Below are positions 48,425-59,828 of a stretch of 64,000 nucleotides of DNA, in pieces. The stretch comes from Valencia hispanica (taxonomy: Eukaryota > Chordata > Actinopteri > Cyprinodontiformes > Valenciidae): positions 31,086,796 to 31,150,795 of the forward strand of contig OY747703.1 in assembly GCA_963556495.2 (NCBI GenBank), in the 5' to 3' direction. The translations under genes and the position numbers were made by a program. The notes under the pieces were generated by a model. That model was given only the letters and a program-made list of their open reading frames with translations, had not been told where the DNA came from and did no database searches. How positions within the stretch are numbered: the stretch's first letter is position 1; each line of letters starts with the position of its first letter.

Positions 48425-51400
48425 GTGAGCTAACTGCAGGTGTACACCTCCGCTCATTTTTGTTCTTTAAATAGCAGCCAATTAATGACATGCTAAAAAG
48501 AGAGAAGGAAACAATTTTTTAATAACACAAGCATGTAATATATCTTTCAAAGAACAATGATTATTGTATGGTAAATAGTTTTTTAAATCCAATTACAGAA
48601 AATAATACTGTGATTCCAGTACACATTTAGACCCGAATGCAATTTTTATCGTTTAGTTTCAGTTAAAACAATCACCATTGAGTATTATAGCAATTCTTAT
48701 ATATCTGTGACACTTATCATAAGATACAGAAGAAAATGATTTCTTTTAAGTTTTCCTTTTTTTTCTTCAACTTTATTGATTAATATACTTTTAAAAAATA
48801 TGGGTAAGCCCAGATGATGGTGTGCTGGAGTTTAAAGCTTCTGTTGTAATTCATAACGTCTTTGTATTTTAGTGCTAGAATTCAAACACACTGCCTCCTG
48901 ATGTGACATATTGGAAAAAATAAAAGAAACAAGGCAAGAGCTCAAGAGAAGAATTGTGGATCTCCTTTGGGCTTTGGACCAAAGTCTAAAGTCCTTTTTC
49001 TTTCGTAGTGAATAGGGTTTTTAGAATTTATGATGAATAACTAAGAACTCAGAAGTTGAAAAAACCAAAAGGAACAAACAATAACAGTGCTCATACTAAA
49101 GTAATAAAATAATAGACGCTCAGATTATATAAATGTTCCACGTGTTGAGATATTTTTATGACCAAGATAAATCATTTCAGAGTTTTTCCACTTGTATTTG
49201 TGACATTTATCCTTTACCACCCAACTACAACGCAAACAAATATGTTTTCTTTACACAAGATACAAAACCAAAAGCTGCAAAAGCCTGTCACATGAGTGTG
49301 CATACTCTTTAAAAGATTCATTTTGGAGCACCTTTTGTCTCCATTTTGCTGTTAAGTCTCCTGTGGTAAGGGTCTTTTAGCATCCCACATTTAAAGGCAA
49401 CATTACATGCAATGTTCTTCAAATATAGCAGATTGTGAGGACATTTCTTGTCCACAGCCCTCTTTGGGTTACCACTCACTGTATTTAGTTCTGAACTCTG
49501 ACTATGTGTACTTGGTACAGTACTTGGCTGGTTCAAGTCTTACCAAAAGAACGGAGACTTCTTTGTTTCAATAGGAAACTTTTCATCAGAACAGAAGTCA
49601 CATGTGGGGTGCCCCAGGACTCCATTCTGAGGCCCCTCTTATTTAATATCTACATGCTCCCACTAGCCCAGATTATAACAACCAATAAGATTAACTACCA
49701 TTACTATGCAGATGATAATCAGCTCTACATTATGATGTCACCAGGTGACTTTGAACCCATCCAAACCCTAAGTAAATGCATCGAGCAAATCAATGGGTGG
49801 ATATGCCATAACTTTCTCCTGCTGAACAGAAACAAAACAGAAGTAATAATTACTTTTGGACCTAAAGAGGAACGGTCAATAGTCAGCACACAGCTCCAAT
49901 TAATAACTGCAACAGCGTCCTCACAGGTCTGCCTAAAAAGTCAATCAGACAGCTGCAACTGATCCAGAATGCTGCTACTTGTGTCCTCACAGGAACCAGA
50001 AAAGTAGAGCACATCACCCCAGTTCTAAAGTCCTTACACTGGCTCCCTGTAGCTCAGAGAATAGACTTCAAAATACTTTTACTAGTTTATAAATCATTGA
50101 ATGGCTTAGCACCAAAGTATGTTGAAGACCTACTGTTACTATATGAACCCCCCAGACCAGCCAGGTCCCCTAATTCCAGTCTACTCAACATCCCTAGAAT
50201 TAGAGCCAAACATGGAGAAGCAGCTTTCAGTTTCTATGCTCCTCTAATCTGGAACAAACTTCCAGATAACTGCAAAGCTGCTGAAACGCAAAGTTCTTTT
50301 AAATAACGGCTAAAAATGTATCTGTTTAGAGCTGCTTTTGAGTAATGCTTTGACATATCATATGTTTTGTGTACGATTCTTGCTTTATTGCTGTTTTTAC
50401 TTATGCTTTGTCCGTGTTTAACTGTTATTTTTCTTTTACCCCTTAATCATGTAAAGCACCTTAAATTACCTTGTTGTTGAAAGTGTGCTATACAAATGAA
50501 ATTGCCTTGCCTTGCCTTGCCTTGCCATGCCTTGCCATGCCATGCCATGCCATGCCATGCCATGCCATGCCAATGCCAATGCCATTAAAAAACGTCCTTC
50601 TGGTGAAGTCATTCTTTTGTTGATTTGAATATATTCTTTAAATTGGCGATGTCAAATAAACAATGTAATCTTCATCTTCAACTTTGGTAGCAGACACCTG
50701 AAATGTTAGGTAAAGATTGACTAGTCTGTGGAAGAATTCATACCATCATCCACCTTGTCAAAGACCTCAGTTCCCTCTGAAGAAATGAATGATGCTTCCA
50801 CCACCATGTCTCACTGTGGGCATGGTGATCTTTTGGTTATGCTCAGTGTTGTTTTTGTCCCAAACTTATCTTATGGAATCAAACGGGGAATTGACTTAAT
50901 CTATAGAGCACATTTTTAGTCATACTGATCACTCAAAGCCCTTTGTACTTGTCACACTCACCCAGCTGCACTCACAAACATCCACACATTTACACAACTA
51001 TATGCAGATTTGTGGACAACTTTGTGGTTGAGTGCTTTGCCCAGGGGCACAACGTCATGTAGCAGGGAAGGATGCTTGAATGGAATATCCAATCAGAGAT
51101 AACTACTTCTTTAGCTATAGTTGCCCTACTATCGTGTCATATAAAAATTGTAGCCAACAGTTGAGGTTTGGATACAAGTTGGCTTTTTGGAAGGAAAAGG
51201 ACTTTTTCTCCCTTTGTTGATTACCGTTGTTACTGTGCCATGCTATATGTGCATTGTTGGGGATTTTATTTAATGGCCTTCTACTCATTTTAATCATTTT
51301 TGATCATTTACCGGTCTGCAGACTTGGCGCAACTGAACGTAATTTACAGTAAATAAGTTTTACTATAACTGATGCTATTCAAGACCCATGAAGACTAAAT

Positions 51401-54400
51401 GTTGAAACTGGATCAAAAGATACATAAAACAAAGTACTTGTCTAAGTATATAGACACTTTTGCAGTCAGGTTGCGGCAGCATTGTACTAAAAGTCAAAAT
51501 ATAACTGGAAAAAGCTTTAAAGTAATTTATCACGGTCTAATTTTGAGTGTGTATACTTTTCAGAGTCGCTGTATGGGTAACAAAACATGCTGCTTGTATA
51601 AGTTTGTCCATGTCTCAGTGTCCCTCTTTCTTTCAGACTGCAGTAGTCAGGATGAGCAGTTTTCTCTGGTTTTCACCATCGCCTCATTTTTGAACAACTT
51701 CCTGAGTCTGATTAACGGCTACCTGTTTGATCGATTTGGCACGATGGTGACGAGGCTGCTGGCAATGTAAGTTCAAGAATGAATCTGAATATAGACTTAG
51801 CTTATAGCACCAAGGTACTGAATGGTTACTTTTAGGTTTAGGTTGCAGTCTACAGTGCATATACACTACATGGTCTTTATTGACAGTTTTTGAGGTTCTG
51901 CTCAATCTTTCAACTGGTTGCAATACCAAAATTTAAGAAACAGGTTTTACAAAATCTAAAGTGTACATTTTAACTTGTAGTTCAGTTATTTCTGGAGTTT
52001 ACAGTTAGGATGAGAGGAGGAACCATCAGTGGTGAAAGTGATAAACGTAGGGAGGGCCTTCTTACAGAGACAGATTACAGCCAAGCAGATGTCACCTCAT
52101 TTGACGGCATATTATAAGTATCTCCTGTATTTATCAGCCTTACTTTCGGTGTAGTCCAATCACGATATTAACCAAGAATGAACCTTTCAGATGGAAGAAT
52201 TTTTAACCTTATAATCAAAATCCTGGCATTAGAAAACCTCTAGGAAAAGTTGAAGTTTGTTGCTTTTTGCTTCAAAATGACAAAACAGAGAACTAATTCT
52301 TTCATTTTCTCTTTTTTACTTTTACCCTGAACTGAAAACACATGTTCATTTCTGGTAAACATTAACATTAAGTGACAGATTATCTGCTGTAAATCTTTTA
52401 CACTAAATGACATAAACAAAGGGCAAAATTATTTATTATGTTCTTAAACAGGGAACCTGCTTTTTCTTCTTTTACAGTAATCATCCTATTGTTCACACCA
52501 CAAAAACAAACAGTTTTCTTGCAAAGCTGTGGGTGTTTACTTGACATTAGACTCTAGTGTTCTCTGTATATACTGCCACCTACTGGGAACATAAAAAATA
52601 TTCTTAAAAACCATGCTGCAATAAGTCAGAAATCATGGAAACTTTGGAAATATCTTGTTAGTTGTTTTATAGTATAGGAGCCTTACTGTTCAAAAAATAA
52701 AAACAATCAACATTGGATGACTACAAGTATAGTTTTTTAAATGTTAAATATTGTGATCACATTGTGAGGAAATTGCAATCAGTTATCTGTCAAAATGAAC
52801 ATCATCCATCACTAGCTGTATTTAAAGCCAGATGTATATCATCATTGTGAGGATACTGTTCTCGATGACTATTCAACTGCACTGTTTCTGTTGATAGTAC
52901 AAACCTTTATTAGACTATAACATACCTTTTTAATAATCAATAATTTAACAATATAATAACTATATTTTCTGCAGATTGGTTCACTTGTACTTTTTTACAG
53001 CACTTTGATTTTTTGTGGAAAGTGCCCTAAAAATAAAATTGTATTTGATTCTCTGTAAGTTACACATAGTGTTTCCTTACTTCATTAGACTGAATAATAC
53101 ATGAAATAAAGACCAGCAGTGGTTAAAAGAGGATGATTCCAGACAAAATGCCAACTGAAGATGAAGATGCTGAAACACCGAAATACGTCAAATGTTTAGC
53201 ATTTGCACCTGGAAGAGCTCAAGAATAAAAGAAAGCAAACATTATATATCTAGTAGCTCTGAATAACCTGTATCAGTGTTGGAGTCCTCTTTTAATGTTA
53301 GATTTGGAACTCATCACCAAAGACAAATTGTCAAAATACCAGAGGAAACATGCAAAAAGCAGGCCAGGAAAAGGTACAACTACCTTCAAGCCAATGAATA
53401 CCTTTCCACTGATCATTGAGAAGGGAATAAATACTTTTGAATGTGCATTATTTTCTTTAAAATGTAAATAAAACAGATCAAAAAGTTGATAATCCTTTGT
53501 TTTAGTATCTTTCAAGAGATGCCTGCTTCACCTTTGATCAAAAACAAACCTCTTGGCTGAATGAAAACCATTTTAAACCTGGCAGGGACTAACTGTATAG
53601 ATCTATTAGTTACCTTATGTTCTAAACTCTAAACATGTTATTCACCTAAAGAGGATTGCTTTTAATATGCCTGTAGCTTTTATTTGTGTTAAACAAATGA
53701 CCCGAGATTATCATGCGTTAACTTTTTCCAGATCTTTATACACGACTGGAACCCTTCTTGTGGCCTTCTCCAGTGCAGGTTTGCAAACATACTCTTACTT
53801 TACTCTATACTTTAATTGATTTGTAAGGTTTTAAGGAATTATAGAACTAATATTTTATAGTACACATATTTACTACATGATTTCAAACTGCTGTTCTTTT
53901 TCTAGATGAAAGATTGTTGTCATGTTTCTCTCACACTGTTCTGCAGCGCATTCCCTGATGCTCTTCCCCGCCTTGTCCTGCATCGCTGTGGGAGGAATTC
54001 TACTACTTATGACTAACATGCAGGTGATTATTCTGTAAAAGGACTGTTTGTCAAATTTAATTTAAACGCAGGTCATTTGAATGAAACTACATATTTTATT
54101 TGGAATTTGGTTGTTTGTTTTGATAAGGTGGGCAACCTGTTTGCCGCTCATCGCTCCACCATCATCACCCTCTACAACGGAGCCTTCGACTCTTCTTCAG
54201 CCGTCTTCCTCATCATCAAGGTATACTACCACAGTCCCATCTTTGGTTATGTTTTATTTTGTGGAAATTAAACAAGTTGATTTTCCAGGTTATCCAAGGG
54301 ATCCATGCATAAATCACCTAACACAAGTTGGAGCCGTTCTGAAACGTAAAAAAAAAATTGGATGTCATGGTTTTGATTTTATTAAGACACAAAGTGTGGA

Positions 54401-57400
54401 TTGCATATTTTCTAGACAACAAGACAACGTTGACAACATTCTGAGGGTTAGATCATCATATGAATATTCTCCATATCCCATCCAGGTTCTGTATGAGCAG
54501 GGGGTCTCTCTCCACTCCTCCTTCATCGCCTTGTCCCTCTGCAGCATCATTCATGTGGCGAGGACTTTCCTCCTAATGCCCAGAACCCACATCCCCTATC
54601 CACTGCCTCAGTACTACACATACGGGTGAGCGTCTTATTATTATTTGTTGTTGTTCAGGTTCTTCTCTGGGTTAAAACTTGATGGCATGTAGTATGTTCT
54701 GATGCTCAGGGTGAAGTGTGAACAGGCCGACAGTTATAATGTGGAGCAGGTCGAGAGGACAGGGGAGGCTACAATTACACTCGCTCAGGATTTCAGTGGG
54801 AAAGATGGAACAACGAGGTCAGATGAAACAGAGGCCGAAAACACAGAGAAAGGTACGAGATTTATGACTGACAAAAGTTGGGGAGAATCTGATCAGTTCA
54901 AAGTGTTGCATACAGCAGTTCAGCATTAAGGTGGCCGAACTGCTTGCTGTGCAATATCACGCAAACGCGCTCACACTCTTTCAACTTTTTGGGTTTTGTT
55001 ACATTACAACCACAAACATTAGGTTATTTCTTAAGGATTTTTATGAGATTCAATAAAAAGCGCAAAAGTATTAGGTAGAAAAAAGATGATATAATCATTT
55101 TACAACTTTGTTAAATGGGTTAAATATGACTGGCAGTGATCTTCGCTCTGATGCCATCCATCCATTTTCCTCTGCTTATTCGGGGTCGGGTCGCTGGGGC
55201 AGCAGCTTAGGCAAAGAGACCCACACTTCCCTCTCCCCAGCCACTTGGGCCAGCTCCTCAGGAAGAATCCCAAGGCGTTCCCAGGCCAGCTGAGAAACAT
55301 AGTCCCTCTAACGTGTCCTGGGTCTTCGTCTGGGTTTCCTCCCGGTGGGACGTGCCCAGAACACCTCACCAGGGAGGCGTCCAGGAGGCATCCTGACCAG
55401 ATGCCCGAGCCACCTCAACTGACTCCTCTCGATGTGGAGGAGCAGTGGCTCTACTCTGAGCCCCCTCCAGATGACCGAGCTTCTCACCCTATCTCTAAGG
55501 GAGAGCCCAGACACTCTACGGAGGAAACTAATTTCAGCCGCTTGTATCCGTGATCTCGTTCTTTCAGTCACTACCCAAAGCTTGTGACCATGGAAAAAGG
55601 TAGGAACGTAGATCGTCCGGTAAATCGAAAGCTTGGCCTTTTGGCTCAGCTCTCTCTTCACCACGAGAGACCAATACAGCACCCGCATAACTGCAGAGGC
55701 CGCACCAATCCGCCTATTGATCTCTTGCTCCATTTTTCCCTAATTCGTGAACAAGACCCTCTGACGCTCCAAAGAAAATAAAGAGTATGGAGCAATTGCA
55801 ATGCTACCAAGACTGAGGTGTGGCAAACTTACTAATTATCACATTATTGAAGCTTTAACACGTCTGCTAGTTTCAAGATTTTGTAGAAACTGTGACTGGA
55901 GGGAATCTAACATGTCTGTGCTTTTACACTGGCAAGGTGCTTAGCATTAGATGGCTGATTTTAATTGATTTATTTTATGTGACCTCGGATTTGTTCAGTG
56001 GCGAGTTTCCAGAGCTGTGTTTTGTCCTGGTTCTTCCTCTGGCATCTGTTGTGGTTGTCCATAATGCAGCTGAGACACTACCTCTTCATCGGCACGCTCA
56101 ACTCCAGACTCAACCGGCTGGCCAGAAACAACCCCATCCTGGGTAACTTGCTCAGATCCATCTTTTTTTTAAATTTTCTTTTGTAAATATTTTTTTTTGT
56201 GTTCTACTTTTCACCACATGCCTCTAAGTGAGCCAGTACACCAATGCTTTTGCAATGACCCAGCTGTGTGGAGTGGTCTGCGCCCCCTGGAACGGACTCA
56301 TCTTTGACAGACACAAGGGAAAGCCTCACGCTGCTGGTAAATACCTGGCATATGTACCACTATACTTATCTGTGTGCAACACCATCATCCTTTCACTCTT
56401 TCTACCCTCCTGCGGCAGGAGAAACTGAACAGGATGCTGACCTGCGTTCCTCCTATCTGTCTCTGTTCCTGACATCATTGCAGTGCCTGCTCTTCTCTGT
56501 TTGTGCTTCCATCCCTCTCCTCCCACTGCAGTACCTCACCTTCCTCCTACAGGTCCTCAACCGGTCTTTCCTCTATGGGGGAAACGCAGCCTTCATTAGC
56601 ATCGCGTAAGTGGCTGACACAAGGACAGATAAAGTGGATGATTATTGATAAATGTATTCCAAAGGTTTTATTTACAGTCATTTGATTTTTTTTAAATATA
56701 TTTACTAATTTGGTGAACTTTTGAAGACAACCGTGTGCAGTGGATTTTATTTAGGGGTAGCAGGAAAAGTTGACTAAATACAGATGCACACAATACTTTT
56801 GAGATTTTAATCTGTAAAAACATTGAGAGACCCATTCTTTTTCTTTCCCATAAACAATTGTGTACAACTTTATGTGTTGATCGCTTAAAATCCCAATAAA
56901 GATAAAAATTTCCGATAAAAAAAGATCCGTGGTAACTTGCCAAAATATGTAGAAGAACATGCTTTGGGTAGAAAATATTTTTGACCTGAACACAATATGC
57001 ACACTGTGAAGCATGGTGGTGGCGGCAACATGCTGTGGGGATGTTTTTCTTCTGCAGGAACAGGGCTTGTCAGGGCTGATGATATTTAAAAAATATTGAT
57101 TATATCCTTTTCCTTCCATTTCCAAATACATTATTGTGCAAAAGTTATAGGCAGGTGTGAAAAATGCTGTAAACAAAGAATGATTTTAAAAAAATTGAGG
57201 TGTTAATCATGTATTTTCATTAATCAACAAAAAGCTGTGAATGAACAAAAGAGAAATCTAATTTAAATCATTATTTGGTGTGACCACCCTTTGCCTTCAA
57301 AACAGCATAAATTCTTCTAGGTACACTTGCACACAGTTTTTGAAGGAACTCGGCTGGTAGGTTGTTCCAAACATCTTGGATAACTAACCACAGATCTTCT

Positions 57401-59828
57401 GTGGATCTAGGCTTCCTCTTGTAATCCTTCCTCTTCATGTAATCCCAGACACTCGATGATGTTGAAATCGGGGCTCTGTGGGGGCCATACCATCACTTCC
57501 TGGACTTATTGTTCTTTACGCTGGAGATAGTTCTTAATGACTTTGCCCGTATGTTTGGGGTCATTGTCCTGCTGCAGAATAAATTTGGGGCCAATCATAC
57601 GCCTCGCTGATGGTATTTCATGATGGATAGGAATCTGCCTGTTTCTCTTATCACTGAGAACACTATTAATCCTGACTAAATCGCCAACTCTATTTGCAGA
57701 AATGCAGCCCCAAACATTCAAGGAACCTTCACCATGTGTCACTGTAGCTTGCAGACACTCATTATTGTACCGCTCTCCAGCAGTTTGATCAACACACTGC
57801 CTTCTGCTACAGCCAAACATTTCAAATTTTGACTCAACAGTCCAGAGCACCTGCTGCCATTGTCCTGCACCACAGTTCCTATGTCTTCGTGCATACTTGA
57901 GTCGCGTGGCCTGGTTTCCACATCAGAGGTATGACTTTGTGGCTGCACCTCCTCCATGAAGACCAGTTCTGGCCAGACCTCTCCAGACAGTAGATGGGTG
58001 TACCTGGGTCCCACTGGTTTCTGCCAGTTCTGAGCTGATGGCACTGCTGGACATCTTCTGATTTTGAAGGGTAATAAGCTTGATGCGTCTTTCATCAAGT
58101 TTCCTTAGCCGACCACTGCATCTACAATCCTCAACGTTGCCCGTTTCTTTGTGCTTCTTCAAAGGCCTTGAACAGAACATCTTGAAACCCCACTCTGCTT
58201 TAATATCTTTGTCTGGGAGAGATATTGCTGAGGCAATATAACTACCTTGTGTCTTGTTGCTGTGCTCAATCTTGCCATAACATGAAACTATCTTCCACAA
58301 CCTCACCTTGGTAGCAGAATTTGGCTGTTCCTCACCCAGTTTTAAGCCTCCTTCACAGCTGTTTCTGTTTCAGTTAATGACTATATTTCAACCTAGGTGT
58401 GACACTAATGATCATTAGCACCTGTTTGGTATAATTGGTTGATCATACACCTGACTATAATCCTACAAAATCCCAGACTTTGTGCAAGTGTACCTATAAG
58501 AATTGATGCTGGTTTGAAGGCAAAAGGTAGTAACACTAAATACTGATTTGATTTCTTTTTTCTTTTCTTTTTTGCTCACTTTGCATTTTGTAAATTGATC
58601 AAAATAAACAATCATGATTTATATTTCTGAACGCTTTCTTTGTTAACAGAATTTTTTCACACATGCCTAAAACTTTAGCACAGTGCTGAATACACTACTG
58701 TGTTGGTCCATAGCACTCATCTAAAATGAAACATTGAAATTTATGCTTATGACAGGACCAAATGGGAAAAGGTTCAAGGGATTTCAAAACTTTTGCAAGG
58801 CATGATGTTATATCAGATAAGCAAATCATTAGTCACAATCTTAATAGATTTTTATTAAGTTAGTTTTTCTTAATGGACTTTTCACTCACTCTAAAAAATA
58901 TATTTTTATTCAGAGAAATAGAATTTGATTAAAGCTTGTTGAAGTAGTAATCCTATTTATTACCTAAAAAGTTAAGGTTTATGTGTGGGATGCTGCACCT
59001 ATATGATCTGCTTGCCCCTCCCTAAGTTGTGTTTTTTCTTAGTCAAAGTTTGCTATCAAATATATAGAAAGTGTTTTAACCCTAGCTCCTTTGAAAGACA
59101 TGTACACCTCAGCAGGGCAAAAAAGGCAAATGATGACCAAAATGTAAACAAAACTACAAAATATATTTTCTGATATATTTCTGTTGAAAAAACAACAGAA
59201 ATGGCAAAAACTGAAGGAGGGATAAAAAGCAAAGCACAATTGTTGTTAAATATTAAATAGTTTCAAGAATAGAAATTTTATATATATGAATGTTGCTGGA
59301 TTTAAGACTTTATGGAGATTTCTAAGGGATAAAAGATAAAATATTCATGCCTCTGCTGCTTTTTCAGTTGCTGCAACCTACAATCTATTTTTATCCAAAG
59401 TTGAACCAGAGCCATCTCTGACTTTCTTCATGTTTGACTCATTCTGTGTCAGCTTTCCAGCCTGTCACTTTGGAAAGCTGTATGGCCTGGTGATGGCGCT
59501 CTCTGCGGTCCTTTCTCTGCTGCAGTACCCCTGCTTTGCCCTGGTCAAAGGAGCTCTGCATGGAGATCCGTTTTATGTGAGCACACAATATCGATTTTAA
59601 AAAAAGAAGGGCAATTTTAAAAAAAATTATTTTACTGCATGAGGCTTTGGTTATAAGAATATGTACTGTCTGTTTCAGGTGGATATTACTCTCACTCTTC
59701 TCACTATTCTGGTGTTCATCCATCCTGTCTATATCTTCCTCCACTGCAGGAGACAAGCCCGGAGCAGGGAGAAAAGCCCTCAAACTGAAGCTGATGTTAA
59801 CCCCAGTTTGGCTCAAGCTAAACTCTAG
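48235..59828 (+). CDS. slc43a3: SLC43A3, equilibrative nucleobase transporter 1, gene span
   Basis: Plasma-membrane transporter of the major facilitator superfamily, SLC43 family. The human protein moves adenine, guanine and hypoxanthine by facilitated diffusion. Twelve coding exons join in frame: 48235-48424, 51637-51766, 53732-53778, 53947-54023, 54128-54220, 54486-54625, 54710-54852, 55999-56142, 56229-56336, 56419-56605, 59453-59576 and 59679-59828. All introns are GT-AG. The product is 510 residues (human 491). Family motifs: [20 protein letters not shown] (helix 1), [62 protein letters not shown] and [24 protein letters not shown] and HIPYPLP favour SLC43A3 over the LAT-type SLC43A1 and A2. 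Helices number about 12. The loop encoded by exon 7 (about residues 226-273) is hydrophilic and longest. Introns carry RTE and Tc1 elements. Confidence 0.95.
49500..50520 (+). mobile_element. Non-LTR retrotransposon (L2/Maui-like), RT remnant with 3' end
   Basis: RT motifs [19 protein letters not shown] and YADDNQLYI (YADD at 49,705-49,716), then [19 protein letters not shown]. After frame breaks come [12 protein letters not shown] and [18 protein letters not shown], the post-RT part. The end is ATGTAAAGCACCTTAAATTA with a TTGCC-repeat tail. Several frameshifts and a 5' truncation make it dead. It lies in slc43a3 intron 1. Confidence 0.85.
50503..50590 (+). repeat. (TTGCC)n/(ATGCC)n tandem tail
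   Basis: 5-bp tandem units CCTTG changing to CCATG for about 80 bp, growing out of the LINE 3' tail. The other LINE tails in the window have only a few units. Confidence 0.93.
50591..51636. other. slc43a3 intron 1, distal part
   Basis: No gene or clear repeat family is recognised. The sequence near 51,560-51,570 (CAGAGTCGCTGTA) could be a transposon end but has no partner that I can see. Confidence 0.45.
51637..51766 (+). CDS. slc43a3: slc43a3 coding exon 2
   Basis: Residues 64-107: [20 protein letters not shown], then [20 protein letters not shown]. The human counterpart is DCKAQDERFSLIFTLGSFMN. Acceptor CTTTCAG, donor GTAAGT, ends phase 2. Confidence 0.95.
51767..53731. other. slc43a3 intron 2
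   Basis: AT-rich intron. Bases about 53,290-53,480 (GAATACCTTTCCACTGATCA, GGGAATAAATACTTTTGAAT) resemble a Tc1 end region, but only weakly. No gene seen. Confidence 0.4.
53732..53778 (+). CDS. slc43a3: slc43a3 coding exon 3
   Basis: A 47-bp exon reading [16 protein letters not shown], residues 107-123, the human FFYTTATLIIAFTSA helix. Acceptor TTTTTCCAG, donor GTTTGC, ends phase 1. Confidence 0.92.
53947..54023 (+). CDS. slc43a3: slc43a3 coding exon 4
   Basis: A 77-bp exon reading [20 protein letters not shown] and then MTNMQ, residues 123-148. Human has IGGILFLITNLQ. Acceptor TTCTGCAG, donor GTGATT, ends phase 0. Confidence 0.93.
54128..54220 (+). CDS. slc43a3: slc43a3 coding exon 5
   Basis: A 93-bp exon, residues 149-179: [20 protein letters not shown] and then [11 protein letters not shown]. 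This is the most conserved segment of the family, almost identical to human. Acceptor GATAAG, donor GTATAC. Confidence 0.96.
54486..54625 (+). CDS. slc43a3: slc43a3 coding exon 6
   Basis: Residues 180-226: [20 protein letters not shown], then [20 protein letters not shown]. Human has [20 protein letters not shown]. Acceptor ATCCAG, donor GTGAGC, ends phase 2. Confidence 0.95.
54710..54852 (+). CDS. slc43a3: slc43a3 coding exon 7, central cytoplasmic loop
   Basis: Residues 226-274: [20 protein letters not shown], then a charged Ser/Thr/Glu-rich stretch to ENTEK. Poorly conserved in sequence but in the right place and phase for the large loop between helices 6 and 7. Acceptor GCTCAG, donor GTACGA, ends phase 1. 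Confidence 0.85.
54995..55100 (+). mobile_element. Short Tc1 end-repeat fragment
   Basis: GTTTTGTTACATTACAACCA CAAACATT-type sequence resembles the end repeats of fish Tc1 elements. No transposase is present. It sits just before an RTE-like LINE piece in slc43a3 intron 7. Confidence 0.45.
55150..55745 (-). mobile_element. RTE-type LINE, 3' fragment
   Basis: The minus strand encodes [20 protein letters not shown], then [35 protein letters not shown] and [18 protein letters not shown]. This is the C-terminal part of the polyprotein of a very common fish RTE-like LINE. One long frame survives (55,308-55,733). It is truncated at its 5' end and antisense to slc43a3 within intron 7. Confidence 0.85.
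55999..56142 (+). CDS. slc43a3: slc43a3 coding exon 8
   Basis: Residues 274-322: [20 protein letters not shown], then [20 protein letters not shown]. Human has FAWHLVWLSVIQLWHYLFIG. Acceptor TGTTCAG, donor GTAACT, ends phase 1. Confidence 0.94.
56229..56336 (+). CDS. slc43a3: slc43a3 coding exon 9
   Basis: Residues 322-358: [20 protein letters not shown], then [16 protein letters not shown]. Human has VSTYTNAFAFTQFGVLCAPW. Acceptor CTCTAAG, donor GTAAAT, ends phase 1. Confidence 0.94.
56419..56605 (+). CDS. slc43a3: slc43a3 coding exon 10
   Basis: Residues 358-420: [20 protein letters not shown], then [20 protein letters not shown] and [13 protein letters not shown]. Human has [20 protein letters not shown]. 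Acceptor CGGCAG, donor GTAAGT, ends phase 2. Confidence 0.95.
56735..57128. mobile_element. Two abutting Tc1 fragments
   Basis: 56,735-56,930 matches the right end of the family seen at 371-1802 (ACTTTATGTGTTGATCGC, TTAAAATCCCAATAAAG). 57,000-57,090 on the plus strand reads [20 protein letters not shown], a transposase core piece. The two parts face opposite ways, so this is a rearranged relic. slc43a3 intron 10. Confidence 0.6.
57129..58688 (-). mobile_element. Full-length but inactive Tc1 element
   Basis: About 1,560 bp. The left end TTGTGCAAAAGTTATAGGCA and inverted right end CTGTGCTAAAGTTTTAGGCA match; TA precedes the left end. The transposase gene lies on the minus strand, antisense to slc43a3, in intron 10. 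Confidence 0.88.
57440..58310 (-). pseudogene. Tc1 transposase, multiply broken
   Basis: N-terminal DNA-binding part in one frame ([34 protein letters not shown]), catalytic part in another ([37 protein letters not shown]). The first catalytic Asp is Val (WTVESKFE). A stop codon follows LQRKEQ, and the [11 protein letters not shown] motif comes after it. Counting that stop, 37 residues separate the second Asp from the Glu, so it is nearer the DD37E/DD38E types than DD34E. Inactive. Confidence 0.88.
58689..59452. other. slc43a3 intron 10, distal part
   Basis: AT-rich intron without recognised genes or repeats. It ends in a pyrimidine-rich stretch and GTGTCAG acceptor. Confidence 0.5.
59453..59576 (+). 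CDS. slc43a3: slc43a3 coding exon 11
   Basis: Residues 420-461: [20 protein letters not shown], then [20 protein letters not shown]. Human has [20 protein letters not shown]. The preceding intron of about 2.8 kb holds a Tc1 element. Acceptor GTGTCAG, donor GTGAGC, ends phase 0. Confidence 0.95.
59679..59828 (+). CDS. slc43a3: slc43a3 last coding exon
   Basis: Residues 462-510: [20 protein letters not shown] is the last helix, followed by a basic and hydrophilic cytoplasmic tail ending SLAQAKL and TAG at 59826-59828. Acceptor GTTTCAG. 3' UTR follows. Confidence 0.94.
   Translation: MDITLTLLTILVFIHPVYIFLHCRRQARSREKSPQTEADVNPSLAQAKL

Noticed and set aside
53270..53480. Possible Tc1 relic in slc43a3 intron 2
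   Set aside because: Only one end-like motif and no inverted partner. Mentioned in the intron note but not called as an element.
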